Notes: generated by a model not told the origin, from the sequence alone. A stretch of 64,000 nt of DNA from Subtercola lobariae (GCF_014640255.1 NZ_BMGP01000003.1:124001-188000), one strand, 5' to 3'. Shown: positions 38,235-47,158, counted from the stretch's first letter. Translations and numbers: made by a program.

Positions 38235-39470
38235 ATGACCAAACGAATCGTCGTCACCGGAATCGGTGCTACCTCGCCCATCGGGGGTACCGCCGAAGAG
38301 AGCTGGCAGGCGCTGCTCGCCGGCGCGTCAGGCGCACGGTCGATCGAAGCCGAGTGGGTTGAGAAGTGGCAGATACCTATTACTTTCGCGGGGCAGGCCG
38401 TTGTGCCCGCCGCCGACATACTGACCCGGCAAGAGACGAAGCGTCTCGACCCCAATAGCCAGTTCGCGCTCATCGCTGCGCGAGAGGCCTGGGCCGACGC
38501 AGGGTCGCCGGGTGTCGAACCCGAGCGCCTCGGAGTGGACTGGGCCACCGGTATCGGTGGGCTCTGGACTCTGCTCGACGCGTGGGACACGCTTCGAGAA
38601 CGCGGCCCGCGTCGGGTTCTGCCGATGACCGTTCCGATGCTCATGCCGAACGGAGGAGCTGCCGCCATCAGCATGGACATCGGTGCTCGTGCGTTCAGCC
38701 GCACCGACGTGTCGGCGTGCGCGTCGAGCACCGAATCGATCGCCAATGCGTTCGACCACTTGCAGGCTGGGCTCGCTGACGTGATCATCGCCGGCGGGTC
38801 TGAAGCGTGCATCCACCCGCTGCCCATCGCTTCGTTCGCCGCCATGCAGGCGCTGTCGAAGCGCAACGACGATCCCGCCACCGCGTCGCGCCCGTACGAC
38901 GTCACCCGAGACGGTTTTGTGCTCGGTGAGGGTGCGGCCGCCGTCGTGCTCGAGACCTACGAGCACGCCGTTGCCCGTGGTGCTCGCATCTACGCCGAGC
39001 TGCTCGGTGGTTCGGTGACGAGCGACGCTTACCACATCACTGCGCCAGACCCCGAAGGTTCGGCAGCAGCGCGGGCGATGCTCACGGCCATCACGAACGC
39101 CGGGTTCACGCCTGGCGACGTGGCGCACATCAACGCGCACGCCACCTCGACGCCCGTAGGAGACATCGCCGAGTACAACGCGCTGCGGCGGGTGTTCGGC
39201 GACGCCGTCGAAGGCATTCCCGTGTCGGCCACGAAGGCCTCCACCGGTCACCTCTTGGGTGGTGCCGGAGCCATCGAGGCGGTCTTCGTCATCAAGGCGC
39301 TGCACGAGCGGCTCGCGCCGCCCACCATCAACCTCACCTCGCAAGACCCCGAGATCCACCTCGATGTGGTGACCTCGCCGCGCACCCTGCCCGACGGCGA
39401 CTTGCTCGCCATCAGCAACTCCTTCGGCTTCGGCGGTCACAACGCGGTAGCGGCCTTCAAGACGCTCTAG
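38235..39470 (+). CDS. fabF: beta-ketoacyl-ACP synthase II
   Basis: A 411-residue elongating condensing enzyme. The catalytic Cys is in DVSACASSTESIA, the two histidines in INAHATSTPVGD and STGHLLGGAGA. The glycine-rich end SNSFGFGGHNAV is typical. It is the last gene of the cluster and is followed by two palindromic elements facing a convergent gene. Confidence 0.95.
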   Translation: MTKRIVVTGIGATSPIGGTAEESWQALLAGASGARSIEAEWVEKWQIPITFAGQAVVPAADILTRQETKRLDPNSQFALIAAREAWADAGSPGVEPERLGVDWATGIGGLWTLLDAWDTLRERGPRRVLPMTVPMLMPNGGAAAISMDIGARAFSRTDVSACASSTESIANAFDHLQAGLADVIIAGGSEACIHPLPIASFAAMQALSKRNDDPATASRPYDVTRDGFVLGEGAAAVVLETYEHAVARGARIYAELLGGSVTSDAYHITAPDPEGSAAARAMLTAITNAGFTPGDVAHINAHATSTPVGDIAEYNALRRVFGDAVEGIPVSATKASTGHLLGGAGAIEAVFVIKALHERLAPPTINLTSQDPEIHLDVVTSPRTLPDGDLLAISNSFGFGGHNAVAAFKTL

Positions 39471-39485
39471 CCACGCGCGCCTCTC

Positions 39486-39547
39486 GTGAGCCCGGTACGC
39501 CCGTTTGAGCCCGCTCTACCGGCCTCAAATGGGCGCAGCGGGCTCAT
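39486..39547. repeat. 62-bp palindromic element, copy B
   Basis: Starts GTGAGCCCGGTACG and ends GCAGCGGGCTCAT. It is a near-complete palindrome and lies 15 nt after fabF. Together with preceding CCACGCGCGC it is repeated 126 bp further on as copy C. Confidence 0.85.
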
Positions 39548-39611
39548 CGTGAGCCTCGCACGCGCGCTTTCGCGGTACCGTGCGGTGCCGGATCGGCCAC
39601 GCGCGCGTCTG

Positions 39612-39673
39612 GTGAGCCCGGTACGACCGTTTGAGCCCGCTCTACCGGCCTCAAATGGGCGCAGCGGACTCAC
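39612..39673. repeat. 62-bp palindromic element, copy C
   Basis: Starts GTGAGCCCGGTACG and ends GCAGCGGACTCAC, nearly identical to copy B. It lies 20 nt before the 3' end of the convergent DUF3145 gene. Confidence 0.85.
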
Positions 39674-39692
39674 TTCGGGGGAATAGGAGAGG

Positions 39693-40196
39693 TCAGCCGA
39701 CGGAGTGCAGCCAGACCACGGGGGCGAAGTCGCTCGCGTAGCGGAAGGGCTCGAGCTCGTCGTCCCACGCCTGACCGAGGGCGAGCCGAAGTTCGCGGTG
39801 CAGTTCGAGGGCGTTCGTGCCCGCCTCTTCCATGGCCGCGCGAATGCGGTCTTCGGGAATCACGGTGTTGCCGGCGCTGTCGGTCTGAGCGAAGAAGACG
39901 CCGAGGTCTGGGGTGTGCATCCATCGCCCGCCGTCACGACCGGGCGCAGGGTCTTCGGTCACCTCGTAGCGCAAGTGCTCCCAGCCGCGCAGAGCAGACG
40001 CGATGGCCGCCCCCGTGCCTGCCGCGCCCTCCCAGTAGAACTCGGCGCGCTGTGAGCCGCGCAGCACGGGCTGCTCGATCCAGGCGAAGTTCACGGCACG
40101 ACCAATAGCGCGACCTGCGGCCCACTCGACGTGGGGGCAGAGCGCGCGGGGGGCGGAGTGGATGTAAACCACTCCGCGTGCGACTGATGCGACCAT
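39693..40196 (-). CDS. DUF3145 family protein
   Basis: A 167-residue cytoplasmic protein with the DUF3145 pattern: a start like VARGVVYIHSAPRALCPHVEWA, a central FYWEGAAGTGAAIASALRGWEHLRYEV-type block (seen in pieces) and an end PVVWLHSVG. The family is restricted to Actinobacteria and has no known function. GGAGAAAGCAC precedes the ATG. It often lies beside the fab cluster, as here. Confidence 0.88.
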   Translation of the reverse strand: MVASVARGVVYIHSAPRALCPHVEWAAGRAIGRAVNFAWIEQPVLRGSQRAEFYWEGAAGTGAAIASALRGWEHLRYEVTEDPAPGRDGGRWMHTPDLGVFFAQTDSAGNTVIPEDRIRAAMEEAGTNALELHRELRLALGQAWDDELEPFRYASDFAPVVWLHSVG

Positions 40197-40348
40197 GTGC
40201 TTTCTCCATTCGTGAGGTACGTCTTCCCCAACGACCTGAAAATGGATGCGCGCACACGGCGCTGTATTCGGTTATCTGGCGGCTCACGCCGGCCTCTCAA
40301 GTATGACGGCGCGGCGGCTAAATCACAAGGCTGTAACTCTTCGCTTTG

Positions 40349-40354
40349 TATACT
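40349..40354 (+). promoter_or_regulatory. -10 box for padR-type gene
   Basis: TATACT about 30 nt before the GTG start, with GAGAAGGG as the ribosome site. Confidence 0.5.
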
Positions 40355-40383
40355 CGGTAGTGCTTTGAGAGAAGGGCCCGACT

Positions 40384-40938
40384 GTGTCTGTGCGTGCGAG
40401 CATTCTGGCGATTCTGACGCTCGGTTCTGGCTACGGTTTGCAGGTGCATGCTGAGATCGAAAACCGAACCGCTCGGGCCGGCGAGATCAACGTGGGCCAG
40501 ATTTATTCGACTCTCGCCAGACTGAAGACGGCCGGGCTGGTGCAGGTTCGTTCGGCGACTTCTGATGGGCTTCCACTGTACGAGTTGACACCGGATGGCC
40601 GTGCCGAAGCCGAACACTGGCTGACCTCGGTCGACCCCACAACCGGCCCGGCGTGGAGCGACATGGTGAACCATCTGCTTCTCGCCTCTAGCCTGCCGTC
40701 GGCCGAGCTTTCGGCCCTTGTCTCGGGTTACCGTGCCTTGTGGCTCGATGCCGCCGCTGCCCGGGTGACCCGCGCAGCTCAAGCCGAAGAGCTGCGTGCT
40801 GCCGCCAACCGCGCGGTGGCTGAGGCGGCGCTCGCCTGGCTCGCTCACTTCGAGACTCGTGAGGTTGCCCCGCTCGACTACACGATGGCGAGACCGCGCC
40901 GCGGCAGACGACCAGCTTCCACCCTGGTGCTCAACTAG
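40384..40938 (+). CDS. PadR-family transcriptional regulator
   Basis: A 184-residue regulator. The winged helix spans residues 1-80 (ASILAILTLGSGYGLQVH, GQIYSTLARLKTAGLVQ, LYELTPDGRAEAE) and a helical C-terminal dimer domain follows. A small lipoprotein gene lies 49 nt downstream and may be regulated with it. The ligand is unknown. Confidence 0.88.
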   Translation: MSVRASILAILTLGSGYGLQVHAEIENRTARAGEINVGQIYSTLARLKTAGLVQVRSATSDGLPLYELTPDGRAEAEHWLTSVDPTTGPAWSDMVNHLLLASSLPSAELSALVSGYRALWLDAAAARVTRAAQAEELRAAANRAVAEAALAWLAHFETREVAPLDYTMARPRRGRRPASTLVLN

Positions 40939-40961
40939 TGATTTAAGCTCATTATAGCTAG

Positions 40962-41000
40962 TATGAAAGTCCATCATCTTTTGTCGAATGGATTTTCATA
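40962..41000. promoter_or_regulatory. inverted repeat over the lipoprotein start
   Basis: TATGAAAGTCCAT and ATGGATTTTCATA are 13-bp arms with one mismatch and a 13-nt spacer. The second arm contains the first ATG of the lipoprotein gene. It could be a PadR operator or a hairpin that hides the start. Confidence 0.45.
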
Positions 41001-41563
41001 TGACCGAGCTCACTCGATTGATCGCTCGCCCGATTCTTGTGGCGGCTCTGCTCGGCCTCGCGGTGTTGAGTGCTGAAGCGCTCACCGGATGCTCGGCTCT
41101 TCCGAGCGCGAGCCAGGGGCCCGGGCCGCACTCGGTCTCTACCGCGGCCGGGTCGAGTTCGTCAGCCACCGGCTCCCCCACCCCGTCGGTCGACCCGAGC
41201 GAGCACAGCCAAGACGTCTTCTCGCTCTCGGTGGGCGACTGTGTGAACGGAACCTCTGCGGGCACCGTCACAGACGTTCCCACCGTCGATTGCGCGGCAC
41301 CGCACGACCTCGAAGTGTTCTATGACTTCGACCTCACTGGTGACGCCTACCCGGGCGACTCAGCCGTCAGCGATCAGGCCAAATCGGGCTGTGGCGCACA
41401 GTTTCAGAGTTTCGTGGGTATCGCCTACGACAGCTCCGCGCTCGACTACACCGAATACACCCCCACGGCCGACTCCTGGCAGGGCGGTGACCGCACGGTG
41501 AGCTGCGTCGTGGGCGAGCCCAACGGAAAGACAACGGGAACGCTGGCTGGCGCTGCTCGCTGA
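40988..41563 (+). CDS. lipoprotein with septum-formation-like domain
   Basis: A 191-residue exported lipoprotein. The signal segment ends in the lipobox LTGC at about residues 33-36, followed by a Ser/Pro-rich linker. The C-terminal domain with SLSVGDCV, VDCAAPHDLEVFYDFD and DSWQGGDRTVSCVVG fits the actinobacterial septum-formation domain (named from weak genetic evidence). Four of its cysteines could form disulfides. ATG at 41000 is an alternative start. Confidence 0.78.
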   Translation: MDFHMTELTRLIARPILVAALLGLAVLSAEALTGCSALPSASQGPGPHSVSTAAGSSSSATGSPTPSVDPSEHSQDVFSLSVGDCVNGTSAGTVTDVPTVDCAAPHDLEVFYDFDLTGDAYPGDSAVSDQAKSGCGAQFQSFVGIAYDSSALDYTEYTPTADSWQGGDRTVSCVVGEPNGKTTGTLAGAAR

Positions 41564-41592
41564 GCCCGTGGTCTGCTGATTCGACGCCTCGG

Positions 41593-42573
41593 TCAGGCGC
41601 ACACCAGCGACGTGCGAAACTCCTTAGCGATCGCCGTAGCGCCGCGCGCACTCAGCACCATCGAATAGTGGTTCACATTGGGCACCTCGGTGAACGTCAG
41701 AAACGGCAGCTCAGCCTTCCACCCGGCGAGTTCTCGCTCGCTGTACACGCCCGGCGATTCGTTGAGCAAGCCGCGCGGAGCGGTGAGCACCGTGATGGCG
41801 GGCACCAGGGTGTTCTCGTGCGCGAGCTTGTCACGCAGGTCGCAGAGCGCGCCCCGAATGGCGTGGCTGCCGTAGAGTTCTCGCGCATCCACCTCGATCG
41901 CCTCGCGTGACGAAACCGGGCGATAGTGCACGCTGCCGTCGTCAGCAACCACCTCGGCCAGGTCGTAGTCGGCGACAAGCCCGAGTTCGTCGCTCCAGCC
42001 CGACGCGAAACCGGGGTGCAGGCGCCAGAATTTGCGGTAGATCGCGAGACTGGTGAAGGTGAGCTCGGTTCGGCGAGCAACCGCGACTCCGAGCACGGCC
42101 TCGACCAAGTCATCGTCATCGATGTTCAGGGGCACGGTGAGCGGTAATCCCCCATCGGCCAGAAGGGCGCGCCCGAAGACACCGGGCAACTGGCGTATCG
42201 CTTCGACTCCGACGAAGGCGCCCAACGAGTGGCCAATCACCGTGAGAGAACGGCCCTCCAGAGGCTTCAGCAGTTGCATGGCGCTCATCACGGCCGTGAG
42301 GTCGTCGACGTGCTGCGAGATTCCGTAGGGCGCCGGCAACTCCGCGCTGCGGCCCCTGCCACGCAGGTCGGGTGCGATGATGCGCGCCTCGGGCAGGGCG
42401 GCAGCGAGAAACTGCCAGGAGAGGTGCGACCCGGTCATTCCGTGCAGGGCGATGACAATGGGCGCTTCATCGTTCGGCAGGGCAGATGAGTGAGCGCGAG
42501 TGGCATCAGGCCGCCACTCCCCAACACGCAGCAGGCCGCCGGAAACGGGAATGTCATGGGTCGAATACGTCAT
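41593..42573 (-). CDS. alpha/beta hydrolase
   Basis: A 326-residue serine hydrolase. The oxyanion HGMTGSHLSW, the nucleophile elbow VIGHSLGAF (Ser at about residue 124) and a late histidine in NVNHYSMVL give the catalytic set. The ATG at 42573 with AAGGTG before it is preferred to an upstream in-frame start. The substrate is unknown. Confidence 0.85.
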   Translation of the reverse strand: MTYSTHDIPVSGGLLRVGEWRPDATRAHSSALPNDEAPIVIALHGMTGSHLSWQFLAAALPEARIIAPDLRGRGRSAELPAPYGISQHVDDLTAVMSAMQLLKPLEGRSLTVIGHSLGAFVGVEAIRQLPGVFGRALLADGGLPLTVPLNIDDDDLVEAVLGVAVARRTELTFTSLAIYRKFWRLHPGFASGWSDELGLVADYDLAEVVADDGSVHYRPVSSREAIEVDARELYGSHAIRGALCDLRDKLAHENTLVPAITVLTAPRGLLNESPGVYSERELAGWKAELPFLTFTEVPNVNHYSMVLSARGATAIAKEFRTSLVCA

Positions 42574-42830
42574 TGGGCACCTTTTGTAGAAGACGGCCGC
42601 CGTGGCGCGTGATTTTCGGCGCGCCAAAGCGAGTGATCAAACCATCCCCACGACCGATCTATGAAGACCAGCCACCGATACGTTAGTTGCCGTGAAGCAA
42701 CCAGTCAACTCCTTAATGATGTTTCGTCGACAAATTATCTGAAGAGAAGTGCTGCGACTCGCCGATGCACGACTGAAGCAGCCGAGCCTGTATCGTTGAC
42801 GTGCGGTGACAGCACCCTCGGAGCCGCTCA

Positions 42831-42904
42831 GGGGCGTTAGCTCAGCTGGTTAGAGCAGCGGACTCATAATCCGTCGGTCGCGGGTTCAAGTCCCGCACGC
42901 CCCA
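42831..42904 (+). tRNA. tRNA-Met (CAT)
   Basis: Acceptor GGGGCGT pairs with ACGCCCC, discriminator A at 42904; D arm GCTCAGCTGGTTAGAGC; anticodon loop CTCATAA gives CAT; T arm GCGGGTTCAAGTCCCGC. It is an elongator-type Met tRNA or an Ile tRNA with modified CAT. Bases 42864-42904 are overlapped by the 3' end of the glycosyltransferase ORF on the other strand. Confidence 0.93.
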
Positions 42905-44228
42905 CCTCAGGTTCGAGAAGTGTCACGCCGTCGGCGTCAACCGCTCCAGAAACGGCCGCAGCGTCGTGCGCCTCGAGCGCCTCGGCAGCGAGTTCGGCGT
43001 CGATCGCCGCAACGTCGACCTCTGAAGCACCACGGTACAGCTGCTCGAACGTGCGGATGGTGCGCTGCAGGTCGTGCGCTTCGATGTATTTCAGCGACGC
43101 GCGCTTGAACGCGTCGAGCTCGTCTTGCGGCAGCCGTAGCAGGTATTCGAGCTTGTCGGCGAGCTGCTGAGCATCGCCGGGCTCGAAGAGAAACCCGTTC
43201 TGGCCGTCTTTGACCAGGTGCGGCAGCGCCATTGCGTTCGCCGCGACCACCGGAAGGCCCGAGGCCATCGCCTCCATGGTGGCGATGCTCTGAAGCTCAG
43301 CGATCGACGGCATCGCGAAGACAGTGGCCCGGGTGTAGGAGGCACGCAGTTCTTCTTCTGTCACGTAACCGGTGAAGTGAACGCGGTCGGAGACGCCGAT
43401 GGCCTTCGCCTGGTGCTCCAACTTCTGCAGCAGGTCTCCCCCGCCCACGATGTCGAGCTTCACGTCGAGGTCGGCAGGCATCAGGCTGATGGCCTTGATC
43501 AGCACATCGATCTGCTTTTCACCGGTGACCCGGCCCACGAAGAGAATGCGGTTCTCGGTGCGCGGCGTGAAGTCGGGAGTGTAGTTCAAGGCGTCGATAC
43601 CGCACGAGATGGCCAGAACACCGTCGAGGCCGGTGTACTTCTCGAGAAATTCGGCGGCGCTCTGAGTCGGTGTGGTCACAACATCCGCTCGCCCGAACGT
43701 GCGCTTGGCTGCGCGCCAGGCCATGCCGACGGCCTTCTCTTGCCACGACTTGGGCAGCAGGGTGAATTCGAGCAGGTTTTCAGGCATGAAGTGGTTCGTG
43801 CCGATGATGCGCACTCCGCCACGTTTGCGGGCGGCGATAGAGAGGCCCCGGCCCACGATGATGTGCGACTGAAAGTGCACCACGTCGGGGTCGACCTCAG
43901 CGAGAATGCGGTCGCTGTTCTTGTTGATGAACCACGGCTCTGACCAGCGCAACCAGTCGTGCGGGTACCAGCGAAAACTGCGCAGGCGATGCACCGTGAT
44001 GTCTTGGCCGTCGTACTCTTCGACCCACGTGCCGTGCTTGCGAGACGCCGCGGGCGCGACGACATGCACATCGTGGCCCCGGGCAGCCATGCCAGAGGCG
44101 AGCCGCTGCGAAAAGCGCGCGCTGCCATTGACGTTGGGCGAGAAGGTGTCGGCACCGATGACGATCTTCAGGGGCTTCGCGGGGCCTGCCGACGTGCTCG
44201 CAGGCGATTTACCGGAAGTATCTGACAA
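42864..44228 (-). CDS. GT4-type glycosyltransferase
   Basis: A 454-residue GT-B glycosyltransferase. The N-terminal acceptor domain has GADTFSPNVNGSARFSQRLA, the C-terminal nucleotide-sugar domain has LFVGRVTGEKQ and the E-x7-E motif in SIAELQSIATMEAMASG. It resembles lipid mannosyl/glucosyltransferases of Actinobacteria. The TTG at 44228 is chosen because AGGAG lies 7 nt upstream. The last 14 or so residues (VGRAGLEPATDGL) are encoded by the antisense of tRNA-Met, so the true stop may have been lost and replaced. Confidence 0.87.
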   Translation of the reverse strand: MSDTSGKSPASTSAGPAKPLKIVIGADTFSPNVNGSARFSQRLASGMAARGHDVHVVAPAASRKHGTWVEEYDGQDITVHRLRSFRWYPHDWLRWSEPWFINKNSDRILAEVDPDVVHFQSHIIVGRGLSIAARKRGGVRIIGTNHFMPENLLEFTLLPKSWQEKAVGMAWRAAKRTFGRADVVTTPTQSAAEFLEKYTGLDGVLAISCGIDALNYTPDFTPRTENRILFVGRVTGEKQIDVLIKAISLMPADLDVKLDIVGGGDLLQKLEHQAKAIGVSDRVHFTGYVTEEELRASYTRATVFAMPSIAELQSIATMEAMASGLPVVAANAMALPHLVKDGQNGFLFEPGDAQQLADKLEYLLRLPQDELDAFKRASLKYIEAHDLQRTIRTFEQLYRGASEVDVAAIDAELAAEALEAHDAAAVSGAVDADGVTLLEPEVGRAGLEPATDGL

Positions 44229-44238
44229 GTGTGGGCTC

Positions 44239-45156
44239 CTAGTGCTCGCTCTGAGGATGGTATTTGGCCAGACCGAACACACCAAGTATCGCCAAGATTC
44301 CCGTCAATACAAAGCCGACAAGCGCAAGTGGCGGAGCTTGCGAAGCTTCACCGAGCACGACGATGCCGATTCCGACGGCCACGATCGGGTCGATGACGGT
44401 CAGGCCGGCGATCACCAGATCGGGTGGGCCCAGGGTGTAGGCCGCCTGAATGAGGTACGCGCCCGCGGCTGAGCCCGCGATCATCCCGAGCAGACAGACC
44501 ACGGTGAGCCACTCGATGTCGCCCTGCTGAAGCCTGCTGATGACCACCTTCGCAAGGGTCGCCACGAAGCCGTAGAGCACGCCTGCGCCCACGATGTAAG
44601 CGACCGCCTTCATGCGCTTTCGAAAGAGCACGAACGCAATGACGAACACGACTAACACGATGCCCATGATGCTGGCGATCGTTTCGAGCTGCTGGTCGCT
44701 CACCGGCGTATCGACGGCGCTGAAGGCCGCGATGATGACGAAGAGCCCCACTCCGCCGACGCACATGATGATGGCGATCACGGATGCCCGGTTGAGCTTC
44801 GAGTGCGACACCCTCGAATTGAGAACCGCCGTGATGACCAGCGCGACAGCGCCCAGGGGTTGAACCACGATCAGCGGCGACAGGCTGAGCGCTACGAGCT
44901 GAAGCACGATGGCCGCGCCGAGCATGAGCGTGCCGAACACCCACGAGGGCCGGCTGAACAACGCGCCGAACTGACCGAGGTCGAGCCCGCCGCTCACCTT
45001 GCGCGTGCTGCGGGCCTCGACCTTCTTGACGCCGCTGTGCTGGAGTTGCGCCCCGAAGGAGAGAAACACCGCACCGAGAAGTGCAACAGGAATGCCGAGA
45101 AACTGCGCGGGATTCAGGCTCAACTCTGCGCTGAGCATCTGGAGTTCGGCGGACAC
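44239..45156 (-). CDS. DMT-superfamily membrane transporter, NIPA/EamA-like
   Basis: A 305-residue protein with about nine or ten membrane helices and the inside-out repeat of DMT carriers (IVVQPLGAVALVITAVLNS, VIDPIVAVGIGIVVLGE). Substrate unknown; relatives include NIPA-like Mg2+ carriers. The GTG at 45156 lies 6 nt after TACTGT, so its mRNA is probably leaderless. It ends 10 nt before the glycosyltransferase start. Confidence 0.82.
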   Translation of the reverse strand: MSAELQMLSAELSLNPAQFLGIPVALLGAVFLSFGAQLQHSGVKKVEARSTRKVSGGLDLGQFGALFSRPSWVFGTLMLGAAIVLQLVALSLSPLIVVQPLGAVALVITAVLNSRVSHSKLNRASVIAIIMCVGGVGLFVIIAAFSAVDTPVSDQQLETIASIMGIVLVVFVIAFVLFRKRMKAVAYIVGAGVLYGFVATLAKVVISRLQQGDIEWLTVVCLLGMIAGSAAGAYLIQAAYTLGPPDLVIAGLTVIDPIVAVGIGIVVLGEASQAPPLALVGFVLTGILAILGVFGLAKYHPQSEH

Positions 45157-45216
45157 CCGTTGACAGTATCGTGGTTTGCTCGCAGTCAGGTGGGAGCCAC
45201 ACCATAGGCTTGTCGA
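45157..45216. promoter_or_regulatory. divergent leaderless promoters of DMT transporter and def
   Basis: TACTGT (minus strand, 45168-45163) lies 6 nt from the transporter GTG, and TAGGCT (plus strand, 45205-45210) lies 6 nt from the def ATG. The 60-bp gap therefore holds both promoters. Confidence 0.55.
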
Positions 45217-45789
45217 ATGGCCGTTCTTCCCATTCGCATTTCAGGCGATCCTGTACTTCACTCCCCCGCTCTGCCTGTGTCTGAGTTCGACGCCGAGCTG
45301 CGAACGCTCGTCGCCGACATGATCGACACCATGCACGAGGCGCCAGGGGTGGGCCTCGCCGCTCCACAAGTCGGCGTGCCGAAACGCATCTTCGTCTTCG
45401 AGTTCACCGACGCTGACGAGGTGAAGCACAGCGGCACCGCCATCAATCCGGTGCTGCTGATCAGCCCGCCGCCGGTCGCCGACGCCGACGAGACGTCTGA
45501 CGCCGAGGGCTGCCTGTCGTTTCCCGGGGAGCGCTTTCCGGTGATTCGCTCGAGTACGGCGTTGCTGCGGGCGGTCGATCTCGACAACAAACCGTTCGAG
45601 ATCGAAGCCACCGGCTGGCTCGCGCGCATCTTTCAGCACGAGTACGACCACCTCGACGGGTACCTGTACATCGACCGCCTCGAGTTTCCGTACGCCAAGG
45701 CCGCCGCGAAAATCGCTCGCAAACGTAGCTGGGGCAGCCCAGGCAAGAGTTGGATGCCCGGGGTCGACACCTTCGACGGCGGCGCGTAG
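45217..45789 (+). CDS. def: peptide deformylase
   Basis: A 190-residue metalloenzyme that removes the formyl group from new proteins, the step before methionine aminopeptidase. All three motifs are present: GVGLAAPQVG, EGCLSFPGE (metal Cys) and QHEYDHLDG (two metal His). Probably leaderless from TAGGCT. Followed by a 62-bp palindrome facing tRNA-Asn. Confidence 0.96.
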   Translation: MAVLPIRISGDPVLHSPALPVSEFDAELRTLVADMIDTMHEAPGVGLAAPQVGVPKRIFVFEFTDADEVKHSGTAINPVLLISPPPVADADETSDAEGCLSFPGERFPVIRSSTALLRAVDLDNKPFEIEATGWLARIFQHEYDHLDGYLYIDRLEFPYAKAAAKIARKRSWGSPGKSWMPGVDTFDGGA

Positions 45790-45807
45790 CCCCGTTCATG
45801 CCCCCGG

Positions 45808-45869
45808 GTGAGCCCACTAGCCCAATTTGAGGCCGTTGTACCGGGCTCGAATCGGCGTAACGGCCTCAC
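45808..45869. repeat. 62-bp palindromic element, copy D
   Basis: Starts GTGAGCCCACTAG and ends CGTAACGGCCTCAC. More diverged than B and C but the same length and layout; located between convergent def and tRNA-Asn. Confidence 0.78.
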
Positions 45870-45920
45870 GGGCACCGCGCGTGCCACAGGCGCGACGTGC
45901 GCCGCGGGCGCTGCAGATAC

Positions 45921-45953
45921 AAAAAAGGCCGCCGGGGTGGAGCCCTGACGACC
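45921..45953 (-). terminator. Rho-independent terminator of tRNA-Asn
   Basis: On the minus strand GGTCGTCAGGG pairs with CCCCGGCGGCC (one mismatch, G-T pairs allowed) around a CTCCA loop, and TTTTTT follows. It lies 7 nt after the tRNA. Confidence 0.8.
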
Positions 45954-45959
45954 TTTTCG

Positions 45960-46032
45960 CTCCCCGACTTGGACTCGAACCAAGAACCTGCCGGTTAACA
46001 GCCGGCTGCTCTGCCAATTGAGCTATCGAGGA
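45960..46032 (-). tRNA. tRNA-Asn (GTT)
   Basis: Minus-strand cloverleaf: acceptor TCCTCGA with TCGGGGA and discriminator G, D arm GCTCAATTGGCAGAGC, anticodon loop CTGTTAA giving GTT, T arm TTGGTTCGAGTCCAA. Confidence 0.96.
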
Positions 46033-46093
46033 ATACGCTGAAACAGCTTCGCTACATTATCACGAAATGCCAAGCGACTAAATCGAGCGGCCG

Positions 46094-47158
46094 TCAATAC
46101 CCGGCCTTCGGGTCGACGATGCCGACGAATGCGCCGTCTCCCAGCAATGCTGCCACATTGTCGTGGAGCCGCTTCGCGAGCAGGGGCGCAGTCATCTCGG
46201 GCGTGTCGGCGGAGTGCGACGTGATGATGACGTTTTGCGCCCTCCAGAGCGGATGCCCGGCCGGCAGTGGCTCCGGATCAGTGACGTCGAGCCCCGCCCC
46301 CGCGAGTGCTCCCGAGTTCAGGGCCGTGACCAGCGCATCCGTGTCGACGAGGCCACCGCGGGCGATGTTCACGAGGTAGGCGGTGGGCTTCAGTAGCGCG
46401 AATTCAGCGGCGCCGAAGAGATTTTCGGTGCCCGAGGTCAGGGCGGCGGCGAGCACGATAACGTCGGCGGTGGGCAGTACGGCTCGCAGAGCATCCGTCG
46501 TAACCGTGCGTGTCGCGCCCGCAAGGGGGGTGGCCTGGCGTCGCACGACGGTCGTCTGAACGCCGAACGGAGCGAGCAGGCGCAGAAGTTCGACGGCGAT
46601 GCCTCCTGCGCCCACAATCACCACGTGGCGGCCGTAGAGCGACTCGCCAGTCGACGTGGTCGCCCAGCTGGTGGCTCGTGCGCGCTCGGCAAGGTGCCGC
46701 ATTACGGCAAGGGTCAGCGTCAGGGCGTGTTCGGCCACGGGTTGCGCGTAGGCGCCTTTCGCGCTGGTGACGAGCAGGCCCGGGCGGCTGTGGGTTGCGA
46801 GCAGTTCGGAGAACGAGTCGACCCCGGCCCAGGGCAGTTGCAGCCACTGGATGCCCGGGTGGCTCTCGAGCACACGACCGAGTTCGTCGGCCGAACCCGA
46901 GTCGAGCCAGACCAGGCCGCGCGTCGCGTCAGAAAGTGGAGCGACCTGCCCACCAGCTGCTTCGATGGCGTCGACGAACAGGGCGCCCGCGACGGGCAGC
47001 ACCGCGATGGGCCCGGGTGTGGGGCGCACGGCCTCGGCGAGTGGTGTGGCCGGGCTCGCCAGCACGGCCTCGTGCTGGGCGGGCTGAGAGGCGGCAGCGC
47101 TCACCGGGCGATCGTAGTCAGAGGTGCTCACGCTGCGCCCCTGACGGTCGGTGGCCAT
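46094..47158 (-). CDS. D-2-hydroxyacid dehydrogenase
   Basis: A Rossmann oxidoreductase of the D-isomer-specific 2-hydroxyacid family. The NAD loop is VVIVGAGGIAVELL, the catalytic Arg is in VNIARGGLVD, the Glu in VTDPEPLPAGH, and the His in IITSHSADT. The first 40 or so residues look non-conserved, so the real start is probably internal (a GTG near the VRPTPGPIAVLP segment). The substrate is unknown. Confidence 0.85.
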   Translation of the reverse strand: MATDRQGRSVSTSDYDRPVSAAASQPAQHEAVLASPATPLAEAVRPTPGPIAVLPVAGALFVDAIEAAGGQVAPLSDATRGLVWLDSGSADELGRVLESHPGIQWLQLPWAGVDSFSELLATHSRPGLLVTSAKGAYAQPVAEHALTLTLAVMRHLAERARATSWATTSTGESLYGRHVVIVGAGGIAVELLRLLAPFGVQTTVVRRQATPLAGATRTVTTDALRAVLPTADVIVLAAALTSGTENLFGAAEFALLKPTAYLVNIARGGLVDTDALVTALNSGALAGAGLDVTDPEPLPAGHPLWRAQNVIITSHSADTPEMTAPLLAKRLHDNVAALLGDGAFVGIVDPKAGY

